Shown: positions 35,934-44,812 of the stretch, piece after piece
Position numbering within the stretch: position 1 is the first letter of the stretch
Layout: each line of letters begins with the position of its first letter
Assembly: GCF_008933165.1 (NCBI RefSeq)
Contig: NZ_WBVQ01000002.1
Coordinates: forward strand, 891,569-955,568
From: Phaeocystidibacter marisrubri
GTDB lineage: Bacteria > Bacteroidota > Bacteroidia > Flavobacteriales > Schleiferiaceae
Reading direction: 5' to 3'
Length of the DNA stretch: 64,000 bases
The notes under the pieces: generated by a model
Databases searched by the model: none
The model's input: the letters and a program-made list of their open reading frames with translations, nothing else
Told to the model about the DNA's origin: nothing
Translations under genes and position numbers: made by a program

Positions 35934-36943
35934 CGATTCAAAAGACATTCCAGGTTTGTCCAGGGACACTGGCCAAAGGGTATGACACGTATAGTTCTAC
36001 TTGCCTCAAATATGTTTTTAACGGAAAGAAAGTATCCCCCATTCTGCCCTATAATTCTCCACTACTTGATGGGAAAGATGGTGAAACCTTTGAAGCCAAT
36101 AAAAGGCGTCTTTCTATTTCAGGCGTACAGGAAAAGTTCTCCGTTATTCAGATCAAGAATCAAATTCGACTAACCGAGGAAGGCGAAAGTGGAACCTTCA
36201 TCCTAAAGCCTATTCCTAGAGATTTGATGCGTGTAGACCAAGTACCGGCCAACGAGCATTTAACGATGCAAATCGCCAAACAAGTCTACCAAATCAAAAC
36301 CGCCGAAAATGCTTTGGTCTTCTTTCAGAACGGAGGTCCCGCCTATATCACTAAACGATTCGACATTGTAGATGAAAAGACCAAATGGGCCAAGGAAGAT
36401 TTTGCCACATTAGCGAATAAGACATCCGAAACCGATGGCGAGAATTACAAGTACAACTTCAGTTACGAAGGAATCGGCAAACTGATTAAAACGTACGTGC
36501 CTGCCTATCGAGTAGAAATGGAGAAGTTCTTCTCTCTGGTCGTTTTTAATTATTTGTTCTCGAATGGGGACGCTCACCTCAAGAACTTTTCAATTCTCGA
36601 AACAGAAAAAGGTGACCATATTTTAAGTCCAGCGTATGATTTGCTGAATACACGCATCCATGTGAACGATGCCGATTTTGCGCTCACAGAAGGACTATTT
36701 GACGAAGAGTATTACTCGGATGAAATGAAAGCTAATGGATGGTGTGGTAGAGATGACTTTGAAGTATTTGGAGACCGGATTGGTCTGAAACCACAGCAAA
36801 TCGCTATGCTTCTCGAACCATTCTTGAAAGACCAACCCATGGTGCATGAACTCATTCAAAACTCTTTCCTAAATGAGGAAACCAAAGCGCTGTACAAAGA
36901 CCATTATCTAACGCGATTGAAGAAATTGACAAATACACTGTAA
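35930..36943 (+). CDS. hipT: HipT-like serine/threonine kinase toxin
   Basis: A 337-residue kinase of the HipA family lacking the N-terminal subdomain, which is encoded by the preceding gene. Parts seen: RRLSISGVQEKF (S62 and S64, the Gly-rich loop with the two serines that are autophosphorylated in E. coli HipT), the ATP lysine in FILKP (K93), catalytic NGDAHLKNFS (D214, N219), and SPAYDLLNT (D237, metal site). In E. coli HipT phosphorylates tryptophanyl-tRNA synthetase and halts growth. The trpS gene of this genome is about 4.2 kb downstream (41153). Target here is inferred. Confidence 0.88.
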   Translation: MTIQKTFQVCPGTLAKGYDTYSSTCLKYVFNGKKVSPILPYNSPLLDGKDGETFEANKRRLSISGVQEKFSVIQIKNQIRLTEEGESGTFILKPIPRDLMRVDQVPANEHLTMQIAKQVYQIKTAENALVFFQNGGPAYITKRFDIVDEKTKWAKEDFATLANKTSETDGENYKYNFSYEGIGKLIKTYVPAYRVEMEKFFSLVVFNYLFSNGDAHLKNFSILETEKGDHILSPAYDLLNTRIHVNDADFALTEGLFDEEYYSDEMKANGWCGRDDFEVFGDRIGLKPQQIAMLLEPFLKDQPMVHELIQNSFLNEETKALYKDHYLTRLKKLTNTL

Positions 36944-37009
36944 AGAGTTTTAACGCTTCCATAAGACACTACTATTCAGCACAAAAGTACATTGCCAGTA
37001 AAATCGATT

Positions 37010-37864
37010 ATGATGAAAATATCAACCTACTCCTCTCTGGCTATCCTCTTTCTTGCAGGTTGTCAAACTGAATCGCCAACTCCTAAAACCGATTACGGCG
37101 ATTGGGCCTATGAATCTACAGTGGTGAAAACCGTCGATTCCCATGAGTTCACCTTTCCAACAGAAGGATATGCTTTTGAACACCGTGATGAATACGTTCA
37201 AGAATGCGTGGATGCCATTGCGTACAACTGCAAGCTTCTGGCTATAACCGAGTTCACCGTTCCCATCAAATACCGCTTTGTCACATCTAGAGAGGAAATG
37301 GCTCGCTTTACGGGCATCGCTGCTTCTGGCACAACGAATTCTTGGACAAGAACCATCCACATGGCAGTTTTCGATTCAACAGAAACCACCACGGATGAAG
37401 TGCTCACAGATCCGCCTATTGTCCATGAAACCATGCACATGATCTCGCAAGTGGCATGGGGTCATCCCGGACAGAAAGGAAATTGGATTAACGAAGGCTT
37501 GGCGACCTACGCAGCAGGAACCTGCAGCGGATGGACTCCCCGAGAGATGTACCGCTTTTTTATGGAGAATGAGATGCTCGCCTCGGTTGACAGTATGATA
37601 ACGGACTTCTACCACGTTGGAGAAATGGTGGGATATCATCAAGCAGCGGTTTGGGTTGAACACATGATTTCAAGATATGGACTCGAGACCTTTCAACAAT
37701 ATTGGAACCCTCAGAATACAATGAGCTTCGACGAAATATTCGGTGTGAGTATTGCTGAGATGGAAACCCGAATCAACGAAGACATATTGAAGGAAATTCC
37801 AGAGGTTCCCGCCATTGATTGGGAAGTTCTCCAAGAGGGTTGTTATACCCGATTGAACTCTTGA
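37010..37864 (+). CDS. Lipoprotein with zinc-metallopeptidase motif
   Basis: A 284-residue protein using the ATG at 37010, which gives a lipoprotein signal (SSLAILFLAGC). The mature part contains HETMH (the HExxH zinc site) and, about 20 residues later, NEGLATYAAG, in which the Glu would be the third zinc ligand of a gluzincin. This resembles peptidase MA-like and collagenase-like proteins. It is probably a surface or periplasmic protease. It does not seem to belong to the hipBST unit: a gap of 66 bases separates them. Substrate unknown. Confidence 0.75.
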   Translation: MMKISTYSSLAILFLAGCQTESPTPKTDYGDWAYESTVVKTVDSHEFTFPTEGYAFEHRDEYVQECVDAIAYNCKLLAITEFTVPIKYRFVTSREEMARFTGIAASGTTNSWTRTIHMAVFDSTETTTDEVLTDPPIVHETMHMISQVAWGHPGQKGNWINEGLATYAAGTCSGWTPREMYRFFMENEMLASVDSMITDFYHVGEMVGYHQAAVWVEHMISRYGLETFQQYWNPQNTMSFDEIFGVSIAEMETRINEDILKEIPEVPAIDWEVLQEGCYTRLNS

Positions 37865-37950
37865 GTTTGAGTTGGATCACGTCACTCACATAGACCCCAA
37901 CCGGCGAATTTACCATCATAAACATACTGTGCATTGGGATGTTAGATGTA

Positions 37951-37958
37951 TACCTTTG
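37951..37958 (+). promoter_or_regulatory. Candidate -7 box (TAccTTTG) for the PLP gene
   Basis: Exact TAnnTTTG match, 25 bases upstream of the ATG at 37984. Confidence 0.5.
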
Positions 37959-37983
37959 ACTTCACACAAACTAGAATCAGCGT

Positions 37984-39147
37984 ATGTCTAACAGCAGCAA
38001 CCTAAAAATTGGCACCCTTACCATACACGGCGGTCAGGAACCCGATCCGAGTACAGGGGCGGTGATGACTCCCATCTACCAAACGTCCACTTACGCTCAA
38101 GCCGCTCCGGGTGTGCACAAAGGGTACGAATATTCCAGAACGGGCAATCCCACTCGTCACGCTCTGGAGAAGAGCATTGCTGCGCTTGAGGGGGGCAAAT
38201 TCGGGCTTGGATTTGGTAGCGGATTGGCTGCTGTGGATGCCGTGCTCAAGCTCTTGAAACCCGGTGACGAGATTATCTCAACATCGGATTTATACGGTGG
38301 CACCTACCGTCAGTTTACCAAGATCTATGAGGATTTCGGCTTGATTTTCCGCTTTGTTTCTATGGATGACCCTTCAAATGTAGAAGCAATTGTAAGCGAA
38401 AAAACCAAGCTCATTTGGGTAGAAACGCCTACCAATCCCATGATGAACATCATCGACATCCGAGCGATTGCCAATGTTGCACAAAAGGCCGGTGCGATGT
38501 TGGTGGTAGATAACACCTTTGCCACTCCCATCCTTCAACGTCCACTTGAACAGGGAGCGGATATAGTACTACACAGTGCCACCAAGTATTTAGGTGGGCA
38601 TTCTGATGTCGTACTCGGATTGCTCACTACCACTAATAGTGAAATTGCCAAAAAACTGTACTTCATTCAGAATTCAGCAGGTGCTATTTGTGGCCCAATG
38701 GACGCATTCCTCACTTTGCGCGGCATCAAAACACTAGATGTTCGCATGGAACGCCACTGTAAAAATGGAGCCATTGTAGCGAAGTTTTTAAGAGATCACC
38801 CAAAGGTGGAGAAGGTCTATTGGCCGGGCTTTGAAGACCATCCCGGACACGCTGTGGCCAAATCGCAAATGTCAGGTTTTGGCGGAATGATTTCTTTCGT
38901 GGTAAAAGATGGTACCTTTGAAAACGTAAGCGCAATGGTTTCCAATTTGAAAGTCTTCACCTTGGCAGAATCATTGGGCGGTGTTGAATCACTCGCAGGT
39001 CATCCAGCAAGCATGACCCATGCAGCAATTCCTCTGGAAGAGCGCTTAAAGACCGGAGTGGTAGACGGCCTTGTTCGCTTGAGTGTTGGCATTGAAGATG
39101 CCGATGATCTCATTGCGGATTTGGAGAATGCACTCAATCAAATTTGA
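37984..39147 (+). CDS. Cystathionine gamma-synthase/lyase family PLP enzyme
   Basis: A 387-residue Cys/Met metabolism PLP enzyme. The PLP lysine is in HSATKYLGGHSDVV, with YEYSRTGNPTR, VETPTNPMMNI and DNTFATP upstream, and SLGGVESLAGHPASMTHA near the end. The family includes cystathionine gamma-synthase (MetB), cystathionine gamma-lyase and methionine gamma-lyase; these cannot be separated reliably by eye, although the general pattern is that of the MetB/CGL group. Stands alone with its own promoter candidate; trkA-type gene follows after 28 bases. Confidence 0.9.
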   Translation: MSNSSNLKIGTLTIHGGQEPDPSTGAVMTPIYQTSTYAQAAPGVHKGYEYSRTGNPTRHALEKSIAALEGGKFGLGFGSGLAAVDAVLKLLKPGDEIISTSDLYGGTYRQFTKIYEDFGLIFRFVSMDDPSNVEAIVSEKTKLIWVETPTNPMMNIIDIRAIANVAQKAGAMLVVDNTFATPILQRPLEQGADIVLHSATKYLGGHSDVVLGLLTTTNSEIAKKLYFIQNSAGAICGPMDAFLTLRGIKTLDVRMERHCKNGAIVAKFLRDHPKVEKVYWPGFEDHPGHAVAKSQMSGFGGMISFVVKDGTFENVSAMVSNLKVFTLAESLGGVESLAGHPASMTHAAIPLEERLKTGVVDGLVRLSVGIEDADDLIADLENALNQI

Positions 39148-39175
39148 TCGAATTTCGATCTGAAGAATTTATATC

Positions 39176-39844
39176 ATGGCAGAAAAATTTGCCGTTGTAG
39201 GTTTGGGCCAATTTGGTTCCGCGATTGCTCGAAAACTCAGCATGAAAGGTGCGGAAGTTATCGCAATTGACACCGACGAAGAGAAAGTAGAAGCGATTAA
39301 GGAAGATGTAGCCTATTCGGTTACCCTAGACGCGACGGACATCAAAGCTCTCGAGTCCCAGAACCTATCAAAAATGGATGCGGTCATTGTATCCATTGGC
39401 CAGAATTTCCAAGACCTTCTCCTCTGTTGTTTCCAACTTCAAGAGATGGAAATTGGACGAATTATCGCTCGAGCTCAAGGCGCCACTCAGCGACGCATCC
39501 TAGAGAAAATGGGCATTCAAGAAATCTTGAGTCCAGAAGATGAGGTTGCGAACAACGTTGCCGAACAGCTCATGAACCCGGGTGTGGTGATGTGCTTTGA
39601 ACTTCCTGACGGATACGAAATTGTGGAAATCAAAGCTCCTCGTGCGCTTTACAGCAGAACCTTGGGAGACATTGGTCTTCGCGAAAAATACAAGCTCAAC
39701 TTGGTTACACTCCTTCGCAACGAAGATGGCGAGCACCATATTTACGGTGTGCCTGATGCGGAAACACTCGTAGAAGAAGGAGATATCATTGTGGTCTTCG
39801 GTACCGTTCGAGATATCGAGAGATTCATCGAGATCAACACATAG
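39176..39844 (+). CDS. TrkA/KtrA family potassium uptake regulatory protein
   Basis: A 222-residue soluble protein made of an RCK N domain (FAVVGLGQFGSAIARKLSMKG, a GxGxxG nucleotide-binding Rossmann fold, acidic DTDEEKVE at the end of beta 2) and an RCK C domain (from about 135, GYEIVEIKAPRAL). Such proteins gate KtrB/TrkH-type K+ channels in response to ATP, ADP or c-di-AMP. The membrane partner is not in the neighbourhood. The SDR gene starts 1 base after its stop, so they are co-transcribed. Confidence 0.9.
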   Translation: MAEKFAVVGLGQFGSAIARKLSMKGAEVIAIDTDEEKVEAIKEDVAYSVTLDATDIKALESQNLSKMDAVIVSIGQNFQDLLLCCFQLQEMEIGRIIARAQGATQRRILEKMGIQEILSPEDEVANNVAEQLMNPGVVMCFELPDGYEIVEIKAPRALYSRTLGDIGLREKYKLNLVTLLRNEDGEHHIYGVPDAETLVEEGDIIVVFGTVRDIERFIEINT

Positions 39845-39845
39845 A

Positions 39846-40544
39846 ATGCGGACCATTGTCCACATTACGGGAACAACATCCGGACTTGGAGAAGCGCTTG
39901 CTAAAACGCTTTGCCATGAGCCGGATGTGTATGTTTACGGCTATGCTCGAAGAGCTGCTACCTTTGAACACGAGCGCTACATTCATGTGTTGGTAGACTT
40001 GGCTTCGCCGAATAGCGAACTCGCATTGGAGCTGAACAACTCGGCCGATCGAGAAGTTCTCATCAACAACGCCGGATGGATTGGTCCCGTTGCCCCCATT
40101 GGATCTTTTGAACGTGGTTCAGCTACACAAATGTGGATGATCAATACGGCAGCCGTTATGGAATGGACGAATTACTTCATTGCCTATTCAACTTCCAAGG
40201 AAAAATCGGTCTTGTCAATTTCATCAGGTGCTGGAAAGAATGCCATTCCTTCTTGGAGTGCCTATTGTGCTTCCAAAGCGGCCATCGACATGGCCACCCG
40301 CGTTTGGAATCTCGATCATCCTTCCATTTCCTTTTTAGCCATTGCCCCTGGGGTGGTTGACACGGAAATGCAAGCAGATATTCGCGCCACTCATCCCGAT
40401 GCTTTTCCCGTTCATCAGAAGTTTGTGGACTATCACCAAAATGGCGAGTTGAAATCGCCGAAGGAAGTTGCTGCCATTATCCTACCTTTTATCCATCATC
40501 CCGAAAAGGCCCCTTCAGATATATTCTCAGTGCGCGACCTATAA
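39846..40544 (+). CDS. SDR family NAD(P)-dependent oxidoreductase
   Basis: A 232-residue short-chain dehydrogenase. The start is the ATG at 39846, directly after the trkA-type stop; the longer frame to 39789 overlaps that gene. Motifs: GTTSGLGEALA (cofactor loop), NNAGWIGP, SISSGAGKN (catalytic Ser region), YCASKAAID (YxxxK) and APGVVDTEM. Close to the sepiapterin reductase/benzil reductase branch by general appearance; substrate unknown. Cytosolic. Confidence 0.88.
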   Translation: MRTIVHITGTTSGLGEALAKTLCHEPDVYVYGYARRAATFEHERYIHVLVDLASPNSELALELNNSADREVLINNAGWIGPVAPIGSFERGSATQMWMINTAAVMEWTNYFIAYSTSKEKSVLSISSGAGKNAIPSWSAYCASKAAIDMATRVWNLDHPSISFLAIAPGVVDTEMQADIRATHPDAFPVHQKFVDYHQNGELKSPKEVAAIILPFIHHPEKAPSDIFSVRDL

Positions 40545-40624
40545 TTGGCATGTTTTAGCGTTCAATTACGTATTAGAGATAGGTGTCATTATGATTCGTA
40601 ACTTTACTCTTCACAACACTGACT

Positions 40625-41140
40625 ATGAAGCTATTATTACCACTTTCTATTCTTGCACTCTCTCTGGTTTCTGTCTCTTGTAAAAAAGACCAAGGTGACG
40701 ATGATAAAACACGAACTGGTACCTTTGAACAACGCATCGCTCACACGTGGCGACTCACCAACGTAGAATATGCCGGCACCATGCCGAACCCTTTCAATAC
40801 CTCGCAATCTGTGGCTTTTAATGGTAAAGGTGAAGACGTGTATGGAGAGTTCAACTTCAAGCCAGACTACTCCGCAACGTACCGCATGGGCTTTACTGCG
40901 CTTATCGACATAGGAACGAGTGAGCCAGCCCGACTTCCTTTTTATCGTCCTGGAACGGGAATTTGGTGGACCAATTCTACCAATGATTCTATCTTTGTTG
41001 CGGAATCCGTTGACACAATCAGTTATCAAGTGATTGAAGATTGGGATGACAAGCAACGATGGCAAACGGTACTTCCGATACTCGATTCCATTTCGGGTAC
41101 TTTTGTAGACGTTGACATGCAAGTGATTCTAAGGCGATAA
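40625..41140 (+). CDS. Lipocalin-like lipoprotein
   Basis: A 171-residue protein with lipoprotein signal (LLLPLSILALSLVSVSC, Cys19) and a lipocalin-like mature part that starts QRIAHTWRLTNVEYAG and has TGIWWTNSTNDSIFV. It precedes trpS by 12 bases, so the two could share a transcript, although their functions seem unrelated. Function unknown. Confidence 0.7.
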   Translation: MKLLLPLSILALSLVSVSCKKDQGDDDKTRTGTFEQRIAHTWRLTNVEYAGTMPNPFNTSQSVAFNGKGEDVYGEFNFKPDYSATYRMGFTALIDIGTSEPARLPFYRPGTGIWWTNSTNDSIFVAESVDTISYQVIEDWDDKQRWQTVLPILDSISGTFVDVDMQVILRR

Positions 41141-41152
41141 GAAAACAATAAC

Positions 41153-42124
41153 ATGACGAGAATATTGACCGGAATTCAAAGCTCCGGCCGCCAGCATTTG
41201 GGTAACATCCTGGGCGCAATTCGCCCTGCCATCCAAATGGCTAACGATCCAAAATCTGACTCATTTTTATTCATTGCAGACCTTCACTCTTTGACCACTA
41301 TCAAAGACCCTGAAGTTCGCAAAGCCAATGTTCTAGCTACAGCAGCAGCTTGGCTGGCCTGCGGGTTGAACACGGAAAAGAGTGTTTTCTATTTGCAATC
41401 TGCAGTACCAGAATGCACCGAGCTCACTTGGTATTTGAACTGCTTTACTCCTTTTCCAATGTTGGCCAACGCCCACAGTTTTAAGGACAAGAGCGACAAA
41501 CTAAGTGATGTAAACGCAGGACTCTTTGATTATCCCGTGTTGATGGCATCTGACATCATCCTTTATGACGCGAACTTCGTGCCTGTGGGAAAGGACCAGA
41601 AGCAACACTTGGAGATGACACGCGACATTGCCACCAAAGTGAACATGGCTTACGACAGCGAGATCTTTGTGATTCCAGAAGCTACCATCGATGAGAGCAT
41701 CATGACCATACCGGGAACCGACGGACAAAAAATGTCGAAGTCCTACGGAAACGTCATTGACATCTTCCTTCCTGCCAAGCAGTTGAAGAAGCAAGTAATG
41801 AGCATTCTCACCGATTCTACTCCATTGGAAGAGCCAAAGAATCCAGACACTTGCCACGTTTTTGCCCTTTACAAACTGATGGCGAACGAGGCGCAAGTGG
41901 AAGAAATGCGTGCAAACTACCTTGGCGGAAACTACGGATACGGACACGCAAAGAAGGCTTTGCTTGATCTGATTTTGGAGGAGTTTGCCGAAGAGCGTGA
42001 AAAATTCGACAAGCTAATGGAAGACCCTCAAGCTATTTATGCTGCTTTAGAGAAAGGAGCTGAAAAAGCACGTGTGGTTGCCCGAGCTACCCTTGCCCGT
42101 GTTCGCGAGGCAATGGGATATTGA
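41153..42124 (+). CDS. trpS: Tryptophanyl-tRNA synthetase
   Basis: A 323-residue class I aminoacyl-tRNA synthetase. It has the HIGH-type motif GIQSSGRQHLGNILGA, the FIADLHSLT region, ECTELTWYLNCFT, and the KMSKS loop in GTDGQKMSKSYGN. Length is standard. It charges tRNA(Trp). In E. coli the KMSKS-adjacent serine is the residue reported to be phosphorylated by HipT; a serine is present here in KMSKS as well. A stable hairpin (42141-42178) follows the gene. Confidence 0.96.
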   Translation: MTRILTGIQSSGRQHLGNILGAIRPAIQMANDPKSDSFLFIADLHSLTTIKDPEVRKANVLATAAAWLACGLNTEKSVFYLQSAVPECTELTWYLNCFTPFPMLANAHSFKDKSDKLSDVNAGLFDYPVLMASDIILYDANFVPVGKDQKQHLEMTRDIATKVNMAYDSEIFVIPEATIDESIMTIPGTDGQKMSKSYGNVIDIFLPAKQLKKQVMSILTDSTPLEEPKNPDTCHVFALYKLMANEAQVEEMRANYLGGNYGYGHAKKALLDLILEEFAEEREKFDKLMEDPQAIYAALEKGAEKARVVARATLARVREAMGY

Positions 42125-42140
42125 TTTGATTCTACACCCT

Positions 42141-42178
42141 ACGAGGTTGAAGGGATAGAAATATCCTTTCAACCTCGT
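42141..42178 (+). promoter_or_regulatory. Long hairpin between trpS and dxs
   Basis: Two arms beginning ACGAGGTTGAA and ending TTCAACCTCGT pair over about 17 bp with one G-U and a 3-4-nt loop. It is followed by TATCTTTA, a near -7 match, and only a short T-run. It may terminate trpS or lie in the dxs promoter region. Confidence 0.5.
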
Positions 42179-42191
42179 TATCTTTATACAA

Positions 42192-43856
42192 ATGGAGGCA
42201 TTTCCCACTTTAGATGAACTACGGCGAATGACGGTTTCTCAACTTGAGAAGGTAGCTGAACAGCTCCGTGCGTTTATTCCAGCCACCACTAAAGAGAAGA
42301 AAGGCCATTTGGAATCCTCCCTTACCGTAACAGAACTTACGGTAGCACTTCATCACGTATTTCGCACTCCAGAAGACATCCTCATTTGGGACGTGGGTCA
42401 CCAGGCCTATGTACACAAGGTGATTACGGACAGAGCAACGGAATTCCACACCAACCGACAATTAGGTGGAATCAGCGGCTTTCCCAACCGCAGCGAAAGC
42501 CCTTTTGATGCTTTTGGAACCGGACACTCTTCAACCAGCATTTCTGCGATTACGGGAATGGCGTTTGAAGCCCACAGGAAAGGACTAGACATTAAACACG
42601 TTGCGGTGATTGGCGATGGTGCCCTCACGGGTGGCATGGCCTACGAGGGACTGAACTACCTCGGGCAAACGGACCTCGATGTGCTCGTCCTCCTCAACGA
42701 TAACCGCAAGGCGATTGATCCAAATGTGGGTGCCTTGCACGAAAGTGACAGTTATGAAATGTTCTTTCAATCACTGGGTATTCGTTGGATGGGTCATGTA
42801 AATGGCTCGAATATGGACGAATTGGTTCATCGCTTGTGGGAAGGAAAAGAAGCCACCGGACCTCGAGTACTGCACATAGAGACCCAAAGTGAAATACTTC
42901 CATCCGAAGGACCAAATTACTCCTCGGAACACCCTTTCCAAGATGTTTTTGGGGAAGCCATTCTAGAAAAACTAGAATCTGATCCTGATTTAGTAGTACT
43001 CTCTCCGGCCATGCTTTCAGGATCTGGACTGGCAAAAGCACGACAACTTTATCCAGAGCGAGTTCTGGATGTGGCGATTGCCGAGCAACACGCTGCAACG
43101 ATGGCTGCGGGTATTGCGGCTGCGGGAGGGAAGGTTCTACTCCACCTCTACAGCACCTTTGCTCAACGGGCATATGATCAAATCATTCACGATATTGCCC
43201 TACAGAACCTTCCTGTTACCTTAGCGATTGACAGAGCTGGGCTCGTTGGAAACGACGGCGCCACCCATCATGGAGCCTTCGATCTCGCGTTCTTGCGCCC
43301 CATTCCCAACATCACGATTACGGCACCAAGGAATGGAATCGAACTCAGAAATGCCGTTCATACCGGATTGAACCACAATGGCCCATTTGTGATACGATAT
43401 CCACGTGACACCGAGGCTAAATTTGATGCTGAAGGAAAGTTTGAGACTTTAGAGTATGGCAGGAGTCAGTGGTTAAAGGAAGGATCCATGCTTTGCTTGA
43501 TGGCCACTGGAACCATGTCTAGACGCGCGCTTGAAGTGGCTACTATCTTGAGTAAAAAAGGCTATGAAATTGGAGTACTACACCATCTCTTTGTAAAACC
43601 ACTTGATGAAGAAGCTCTCATGCAAGCGGCCTCTTACAACCATTGGGTGGTGCTAGAAGACTCATCTCTTGGAGGCTTGGGCTCTGCGATTTCCGAATGG
43701 CTATCGGGCAGAGACGCGGTGAACGTAGACCTCGACGCGATACATCTACCCGATGAGTTCATCGAACACGGTTCTGTTGACGAACTTCATCGTCAATTGG
43801 GAATGGATGTGAAAAGCGTTGCTAAGCGTTGCAAAAACCTACTTTCTGGCATTTAA
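42192..43856 (+). CDS. dxs: 1-deoxy-D-xylulose-5-phosphate synthase, short form
   Basis: A 554-residue thiamine-diphosphate enzyme that makes DXP from pyruvate and glyceraldehyde-3-phosphate, the entry to the MEP isoprenoid pathway. All main motifs are seen: KGHLESSL, WDVGHQAYVHK, GTGHSSTSIS, GDGALTGG...NDN (ThDP site), AEQHAATMA (catalytic Glu), DRAGLVGNDGATHHG and the RYPRD segment. It is about 70-90 residues shorter than usual: the linker after NVGAL that normally precedes the GPVDGHD segment, and the KGxGYxxAE region, are both shortened or altered. The active-site residues appear kept. Confidence 0.85.
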   Translation: MEAFPTLDELRRMTVSQLEKVAEQLRAFIPATTKEKKGHLESSLTVTELTVALHHVFRTPEDILIWDVGHQAYVHKVITDRATEFHTNRQLGGISGFPNRSESPFDAFGTGHSSTSISAITGMAFEAHRKGLDIKHVAVIGDGALTGGMAYEGLNYLGQTDLDVLVLLNDNRKAIDPNVGALHESDSYEMFFQSLGIRWMGHVNGSNMDELVHRLWEGKEATGPRVLHIETQSEILPSEGPNYSSEHPFQDVFGEAILEKLESDPDLVVLSPAMLSGSGLAKARQLYPERVLDVAIAEQHAATMAAGIAAAGGKVLLHLYSTFAQRAYDQIIHDIALQNLPVTLAIDRAGLVGNDGATHHGAFDLAFLRPIPNITITAPRNGIELRNAVHTGLNHNGPFVIRYPRDTEAKFDAEGKFETLEYGRSQWLKEGSMLCLMATGTMSRRALEVATILSKKGYEIGVLHHLFVKPLDEEALMQAASYNHWVVLEDSSLGGLGSAISEWLSGRDAVNVDLDAIHLPDEFIEHGSVDELHRQLGMDVKSVAKRCKNLLSGI

Positions 43857-44666
43857 CTACAGTTCAAATCGCAATCCTAGATTTAAAGCGAAATGACTAA
43901 ACGGTGATTGTATTTCTACCATCTCCATAGGCTCATCATCATTGGTATTATTGTAGTCTACCGTGCGTTGATAAACACGCTCCCTTTGACGGGTGGTCAA
44001 ATCTCCTAGGCGATCTTCTCCCCATTCTTCGTACTCTGTGTATTCTGCATGTGAGGGCTTCGACATCAAGTACACAAACTGACCTTCAACAGTAAAGTGG
44101 GTGTATCTACTCACGGGAAACATCAACCCTAAACTGCCTTGTGCGCCCACGTCAAAACTCCAGTCTGTCTCTAGCTTGTACCGCGATTCTGAACCGGCAT
44201 ACTCTGATAAAAGGTACGTGCTATTCATGGAAAAAAGAGGACCGACGCGAAGGTATACATACGTTTCCTCCCAATTCCGAATTTCATTCTGAAGACGAAC
44301 CATAGGAGAGAATCCCACATACTGCCCTCCCGTGGTGGCCTTTAAATCGGAGAAGAAATTGGTCTGATCGATCTGGTCAGCAATACCGTACGAATACATG
44401 AGCTGTCCTTCAATCGCAATCCCACGAGCCACTTCTGCACCCATGGAAAACGTTAGTTTAGGTCCATTGGCATAGCTGTAGTATTCCTGAGTTTCCGAAT
44501 AGTCGCCGTTATCGTCGATAGAAGTGCTAATCCAGTTCGTCAAACCCGGTTGTTGGGTGTTTAGATCGTGGCCATAGCCGAGTTGAAACTGCATGTACCA
44601 ACGCGGATACTGGGCAAATGCTGATGCAGAGCACAGCAAAACCAATAGGAGGATAGTCTTCTTCAT
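43857..44666 (-). CDS. Outer-membrane beta-barrel protein
   Basis: Started at the ATG at 44666 (MKKTILLLVLLCSASAFAQ signal peptide); the longer frame adds 8 non-native residues. The 269-residue product has alternating polar and aromatic strands (LTFSMGAEVARGIAIEGQLMYSYG; YTHFTVEGQFVYLMS) and ends FALNLGLRFEL with a C-terminal aromatic/hydrophobic strand typical of outer-membrane barrels. Family not assigned. Confidence 0.75.
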   Translation of the reverse strand: MKKTILLLVLLCSASAFAQYPRWYMQFQLGYGHDLNTQQPGLTNWISTSIDDNGDYSETQEYYSYANGPKLTFSMGAEVARGIAIEGQLMYSYGIADQIDQTNFFSDLKATTGGQYVGFSPMVRLQNEIRNWEETYVYLRVGPLFSMNSTYLLSEYAGSESRYKLETDWSFDVGAQGSLGLMFPVSRYTHFTVEGQFVYLMSKPSHAEYTEYEEWGEDRLGDLTTRQRERVYQRTVDYNNTNDDEPMEMVEIQSPFSHFALNLGLRFEL

Positions 44667-44761
44667 AGTCTGTAGGATTACACTCTCCATACGGATGGAA
44701 GGTGAGATAGGTTGTTCAGCTTGAAGTTCGAATTTGTAGTTGTTATATCAAACAACGGGCA

Positions 44762-44793
44762 TAAAAAAACCCTCGATGAAATCGAGAGTCTTT
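44762..44793 (-). terminator. Terminator of the sulfatase gene (minus strand)
   Basis: ACTCTCGAT and ATCGAGGGT form a 9-bp stem with a 3-nt loop, followed on the minus strand by seven T. Confidence 0.85.
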
Positions 44794-44812
44794 GTTGGAT
44801 GGGAGAAGATGA

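Noticed and set aside
42141..42178. Hairpin as a T-box or trp attenuator for trpS
   Set aside because: It lies downstream of trpS, and no leader peptide or T-box sequence is visible upstream of it.
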